The notes under the pieces are model-generated. The model ran no database searches and was not told the DNA's origin. It saw only the letters and a list, made by a program, of their open reading frames with translations. A stretch of 64,000 nt of DNA from Malania oleifera (lineage: Eukaryota > Streptophyta > Magnoliopsida > Santalales > Ximeniaceae), in the NCBI RefSeq assembly GCF_029873635.1, contig NC_080421.1, positions 38,296,617 through 38,360,616 on the forward strand. Direction: 5' to 3'. The stretch's first letter is position 1. Every line of letters begins with the position of its first letter. The translations under genes and the position numbers were made by a program. Positions 60,000 to 64,000 of this stretch are shown piece by piece.

Positions 60000-60514
60000 C
60001 ATTCAGTTTCCTCTTTCACTGTGCACAAGTCCTTCAAAAATTTTGCATATGAAGGAACCTATTGTATGGCATCTAGAAGCGGAATATTAATCTTCACTTG
60101 CTTGAAGATTTCCTGAATCCCAGTATGGTATTTGTTCTTCTGACCAGTTGTCAACCTCTGAGGATAGGGTACCATAGGTCGGTACTCCTTACTAGTCTCG
60201 GCCTTATCTGCCTCAACTGCAACTTCAGGTGTCAAGGCAGCCATTTGTCTCTCACTGGATATCTCAGGTCTAGAGACTTCCTTCCCACTTCTCAAAGTAA
60301 TGACGGTCATTGCTGTCTCAATAGAATCCCCCAAAACATTTGGCACTGGCTGTTGCTACTACCGGTAAAACTAAGGATTAGGCTGAGGCTGTGCTGAAAA
60401 TTTCTCTTTCTCTAAGGTACTCAATTGTGTACTTATCTTATTAATAGAGCCTCACAGTTCATTGTTAGTTATGGCCTGAATCTGTATGAACTGCTAAAGA
60501 GTATCATCAAGAGA
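60000..60514 (-). pseudogene. B2 gag, C-terminal part
   Basis: 60059-60346: VITLRSGKEVSRPEISSERQ, MVPYPQRLTTGQKNKYHTGI, EIFKQVKINIPLLDAIQ, the C-terminal end of gag and run-in to protease. Cut at 60514 by a solo LTR. Confidence 0.7.
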
Positions 60515-60983
60515 TGATTACGCACTTAAATTGCGTAATAAGGTGTTTTAATTCATGCATTACGAATTATGTTTTTAATTAAATGCCTAATTACTCTCAA
60601 TATATTAACATTGTGTCATATTTATAACATTTGGGTTTATTAAGTAGTTTATGAATTTTTGGTGTTTTTTATTGCAGGGCAATTATTGGAAGCAAAAATT
60701 GACATTACTTCGTATTTTGGGCGAAACTTTATCGTTTGAGCTCCGATCGAGACGATTTAAAATTAGAGGGAAATCTGAGAATGAGCTCTACAACTTTTGT
60801 GTTTTGAGCTTTGAGAAATACTAGCTTCAATGTGGTCAAAATTGTGCTTGTGCGCTAAGAAACAAAAAAAGAAAAGAAAATTTGAAAAAAAATGATGTGA
60901 CCTTGCCATGCTGACCGTGCGCACAAGAGCAAAGGGGCTGGGGTGTTTAATTTCTTGGGGGCTGAATTGTAAAAAGAAGGGGG

Positions 60984-61758
60984 TGTTGAATTAGGTGTAA
61001 TCCCAAGAGGGGGGTGAATTAGGTATTTTCAAATTCTTTGACTCTATTGTTCTTTTAATTCCTACTTGTATATTTAATCCCTACAAATTCAATTTACCAA
61101 TGAGTCCTAATTACCCAATTAATTGTGTGCAATGTTATTCAACCTACACATGCAATACGAACAATTTAAATATAGTGTTGTAAGTAAATAGTAAAGGGAA
61201 GAGAGAAGACAAATGCAGTTTTTACGAGGTTCAGCCAACTCGACCTACGTCCTCGCGTTGAGAAACCACTCAAGGATTTCACTAAAATCTCTGCTCCTTA
61301 AATTGGGATGGAGCTTCCCTTACAATCCGCTGCTTACAAGAGGTACATCTCCCTCCTACTCCGCTGCTTACAAGAGACACAACTCTCTTCTCAAACACCG
61401 GTTCACACACCGAACCATGAATACAATAGAATCTGTAAAAACACTCAAAAATGCTTCCAAACAAAAGCTCGTAAGTACAATTCAAATTCCTAATACATTA
61501 ACATATGATAAAATCTGAAGCTCAGAATGTAAGAAACGATATAATCGTTTATGTATGATATGCTTTAACACACAAACCTCTTTTTATCAATTCTCCCAAA
61601 AATGTTTGTATAAAAAACAATGCTTTGGAGATCTTAGGTTAGATCTTTGAATATAAAGATAACTTTGTAGATTGCAAAGATGTCAAACACACTTTGTCAA
61701 ACAAAGAATATTTATCTAAATATTTCAAACTCAATGTGATCTTGATAATATTGACTTA

Positions 61759-61828
<70 letters not shown>

Positions 61829-63175
61829 AAGATGATAATGCCAAAGATCAACAAACTTAATATTTGATTTTTAGAAAATATCCTTCAATATGTATATAAA
61901 TAGCTATGCATTTCTAAGGATATATGTATATTCAAATAGTTTAGATGTATTAAAAAATATCAGCCTTAAACTAAGAATACACTTAAATAAAGAAACTTTA
62001 ATCAATGGTCAAATACAAAACTTTCTCAAGTATTGAGTTTGTCAAAAACGATCTTTATATGAATGTGAAAACTCAATATCAAGTTTCTCAAAAGATATCA
62101 AAACAGATGGTGATATGAGATTCTCTAACAAAACTAAATGTAATAACCAAACTTCAAACCAAGTTGAAGCACAAAATGTATAATAGAGCTCCCTTTAGAT
62201 TTTCTGAGGTGATTTGCCCAAAGATGATGTGTAGAAACTAGAGCGTAGGCAAACGTACAACAATCAGCTCAAGTACCTCTGTTTTCTTTTCAAAAAGATG
62301 TGTTTTTCGCTTTACGTTGATCTTCTTGTGTTTAGCTTACGTACTAGGGTTTAAATACTCAGTATATATAGTGTCTTACCCTTAGAATTGATCTCAACTG
62401 TTGGATCAATGAGATAGCTCGAGTGTTTGCAGAATAAAAATTAAATTTTTAATCTTTCCAATAAGTTCAGATGATTGAGGTCAAGGGCCCAGATGACTAA
62501 AGTCACTTTTATCCTTCTAAAAAATAGCCTAGACATAGGGTCAGACGACCGAGGTCAAGGGTCAGACGACCAAAGTATCGAGTTCAGACGACTGATGTCA
62601 AGGTTCAGTCATCTGAGGTGCTTCTGCCAGTTTTTGTTTTTCACCCATAAATCTTCGAACAACTGAGCTTATTCTTCAAATGTCTAAAGAAATTCTTCAA
62701 TCAACCGAACTTAAAGTTCAATCATCTAAAGTTCCCAATTTTTGCATATTTACTTTCCAATTTAAAAATCTATTTTGCTTTCTTTCCTGGCTCTTTTATA
62801 AAAACATTTTTCAGAGTTTTGACATTAATTCTAAATTCATGAATGTCCCCTAATGTTGTTCATGAAATGCGTGAGTCCTAAAATTATTCTAAGGTATATG
62901 TTGAGCCTCAAATTAAATCATACGAAAATGTAAATACATGAGTTCTAAGTACCCATTCCCAAGATGTTCTTGAACTTTGACGCTTGCATCTTGATTCTCG
63001 TACTCTTTGAGTTCCATGGATCTTGCCAAGATATGTATGCTTTACTTCAAGGCTTCCATGACTCGTTATCCTTCCGTGCATGCTTAATATAATTCATGTT
63101 CCCAAACTCAATGCATAGATTAAATACCAAGTGATTTGTCATTATCAAAATCGGATTGGACTCGTAAAGTCAACA
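60984..63175 (+). mobile_element. Copia solo LTR nested in the gag-inserted solo LTR
   Basis: TGTTGAATTAGGTGTAATCC...CGTAAAGTCAACA, 2192 bp, flanked by GGGGG (60979-60983 and 63176-63180). The CCCAAGAGGGGGGTGAATT opening and AGTCAACA end are of the same general type as the SIRE-like LTRs near the left of the window. A (TA)n tract lies at 61762-61824. No coding region. Confidence 0.8.
61762..61824. repeat. (TA)n microsatellite
   Basis: About 62 bases of TA repeat inside the copia solo LTR. Confidence 0.95.
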
Positions 63176-63678
63176 GGGGGATTTATGGGTTATTTTGAAA
63201 AAGTAAAAGAAGAAAGAAAAAGGTAGGGAATTAGCTAGGTTTTAGAGAGGTTTTTTTTTTTTTTTTTTTTTGCTTTGTTTTTTGTTCTAGCAGGAGGTAG
63301 CAACAGCCTTGGAAGGCCATGGCAGCAACAGTAGCAGCTGGGCTGCAATCCTCCAACACGGCTACCCTTTTCTCTCTCTCTCTCTCTCTCTCTATTGTTT
63401 TTTTTTTATTTGAATCTTAAACACTTGTTGAATTTATTTTTATTATTAAAACATTAGTTCAATTTTCTTGTTATTTAAATATTGCAAAAACCTCAAAAAT
63501 CCCAAGAAATTGAATTTGAACTATGTTCAGCAAATTTTTCTTTTCTTAATTTCTTTTGAAATTACACGAGTTTGAAATTAAAATGCATTCCCTAAGGAGA
63601 CGATCTGGCCCTTGGACTACACGATTGAACTCCTATACTTAGGATAGCTTCCCAGCTACTCATTTTTCGAGTGAGTCA

Positions 63679-64000
63679 AGAGACTTCTTCGGTGGAATGG
63701 GTGTGACATTGGATGGAAATCCTAGAGGTGAGTAGTGCTGAGAAATCAGATGTGGCTGATATAGGTGCTGAGGCGGTGGTGCACAAGACTGAGGAGGCTA
63801 CTGAAACTGTGAAGAAGATTTACCAGACTGATCATTTCTCCATGAAAAATTTGGGTGATTCCCCCATCCCGGATTGTAAGTGTTCGAGAAAGGCTTATTT
63901 GGAGCTCTGTTAACCCAATTTTCTAATTGAATCTAATCAGACCTACTCTCATGTATTATCGTCATAATCGAACAATCATGGGCCTTATGGCTAGTGTCAA
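63679..64000 (-). pseudogene. B2 gag, middle part (runs off window)
   Basis: Resumes at the AGAGA duplication and matches B1 gag from about 40448, the Pro/Gln-rich segment. The reading frame that is open on the plus strand here is a shadow of it. Confidence 0.65.

Larger units (their letters stand above)
60515..63678 (+). mobile_element. Athila/Tat-like solo LTR inside B2 gag
   Basis: TGATTACGCAC...GTGAGTCA with a perfect AGAGA duplication (60510-60514 and 63679-63683). Related to, but distinct from, the B LTRs: shared start TGATTAC and shared 3' block CTAAGGAGACGATCTGG...TTTTCGAGTGAGTCA. About 967 bp without the nested copia LTR. Opposite in orientation to B2. Confidence 0.9.
43624..64000 (-). 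mobile_element. B2: second Athila/Tat-like element, tandem to B1 (runs off window)
   Basis: Same order and sequence type as B1 on the minus strand: 3' UTR 43624-44885, integrase, RNase H, RT, linker, protease, gag. It carries the S3 solo LTR at the same integrase site, T2 inside S3, and a further solo LTR in gag. Its own 5' LTR lies beyond the right edge. Confidence 0.75.

Overview
The window is plant nuclear DNA (an angiosperm, probably a dicot). It holds one spliced host gene, a patellin-type SEC14/GOLD protein gene on the minus strand at 24949-26611. Nearly all the rest is nested retrotransposons of three lineages (SIRE-like Ty1/copia, Tekay-like Ty3/gypsy chromovirus, Athila/Tat-like Ty3/gypsy), plus solo LTRs, a LINE tail, hAT-like DNA elements and AT-rich repeats. 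I found no tRNA, rRNA, CRISPR array or bacterial-type operon.

Layout. 1-1763: remnants of hAT-like and copia LTR DNA. 1764-23239: a SIRE-like copia element that has gag but no recognisable pol. It is interrupted by a complete Tekay-like element T1 (2651-11996, TSD GATAT) inside gag, and by two solo LTRs, S1 (14672-16855) and S2 (17608-19768). 23240-27390: an inverted pair of a repeat flanks the patellin gene; a LINE 3' end (23361-24326) sits in the left arm. 27235-29470: a degenerate AT-rich tandem array with a period near 250 bp. 29592-64000: two minus-strand Athila/Tat-like elements, B1 and B2, joined head to tail through a shared LTR (41916-43623). Both carry the same solo LTR (S3) at the same site in the integrase. 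B2 is further broken by a second Tekay-like element T2 (47149-56602) inside its S3 copy, and by a solo LTR (60515-63678) inside gag that itself contains a copia solo LTR (60984-63175).

No retroelement here looks autonomous. All have stop codons or frameshifts, many of them CAG to TAG, CGA to TGA or TGG to TGA changes. T2 is the better preserved Tekay copy, with an intact zinc knuckle and readable protease, RT, RNase H, integrase and C-terminal domain segments. The patellin gene has consistent splice sites and no visible lesion, and is the only feature likely to be a working host gene.

The most unusual signals are: the tandem B1/B2 duplication sharing a nested solo LTR; LTRs of different Tekay-like families with the same apparent leader-splicing layout and a palindromic TCGTCGACGA module that varies in copy number; and the inverted repeats around the patellin gene.
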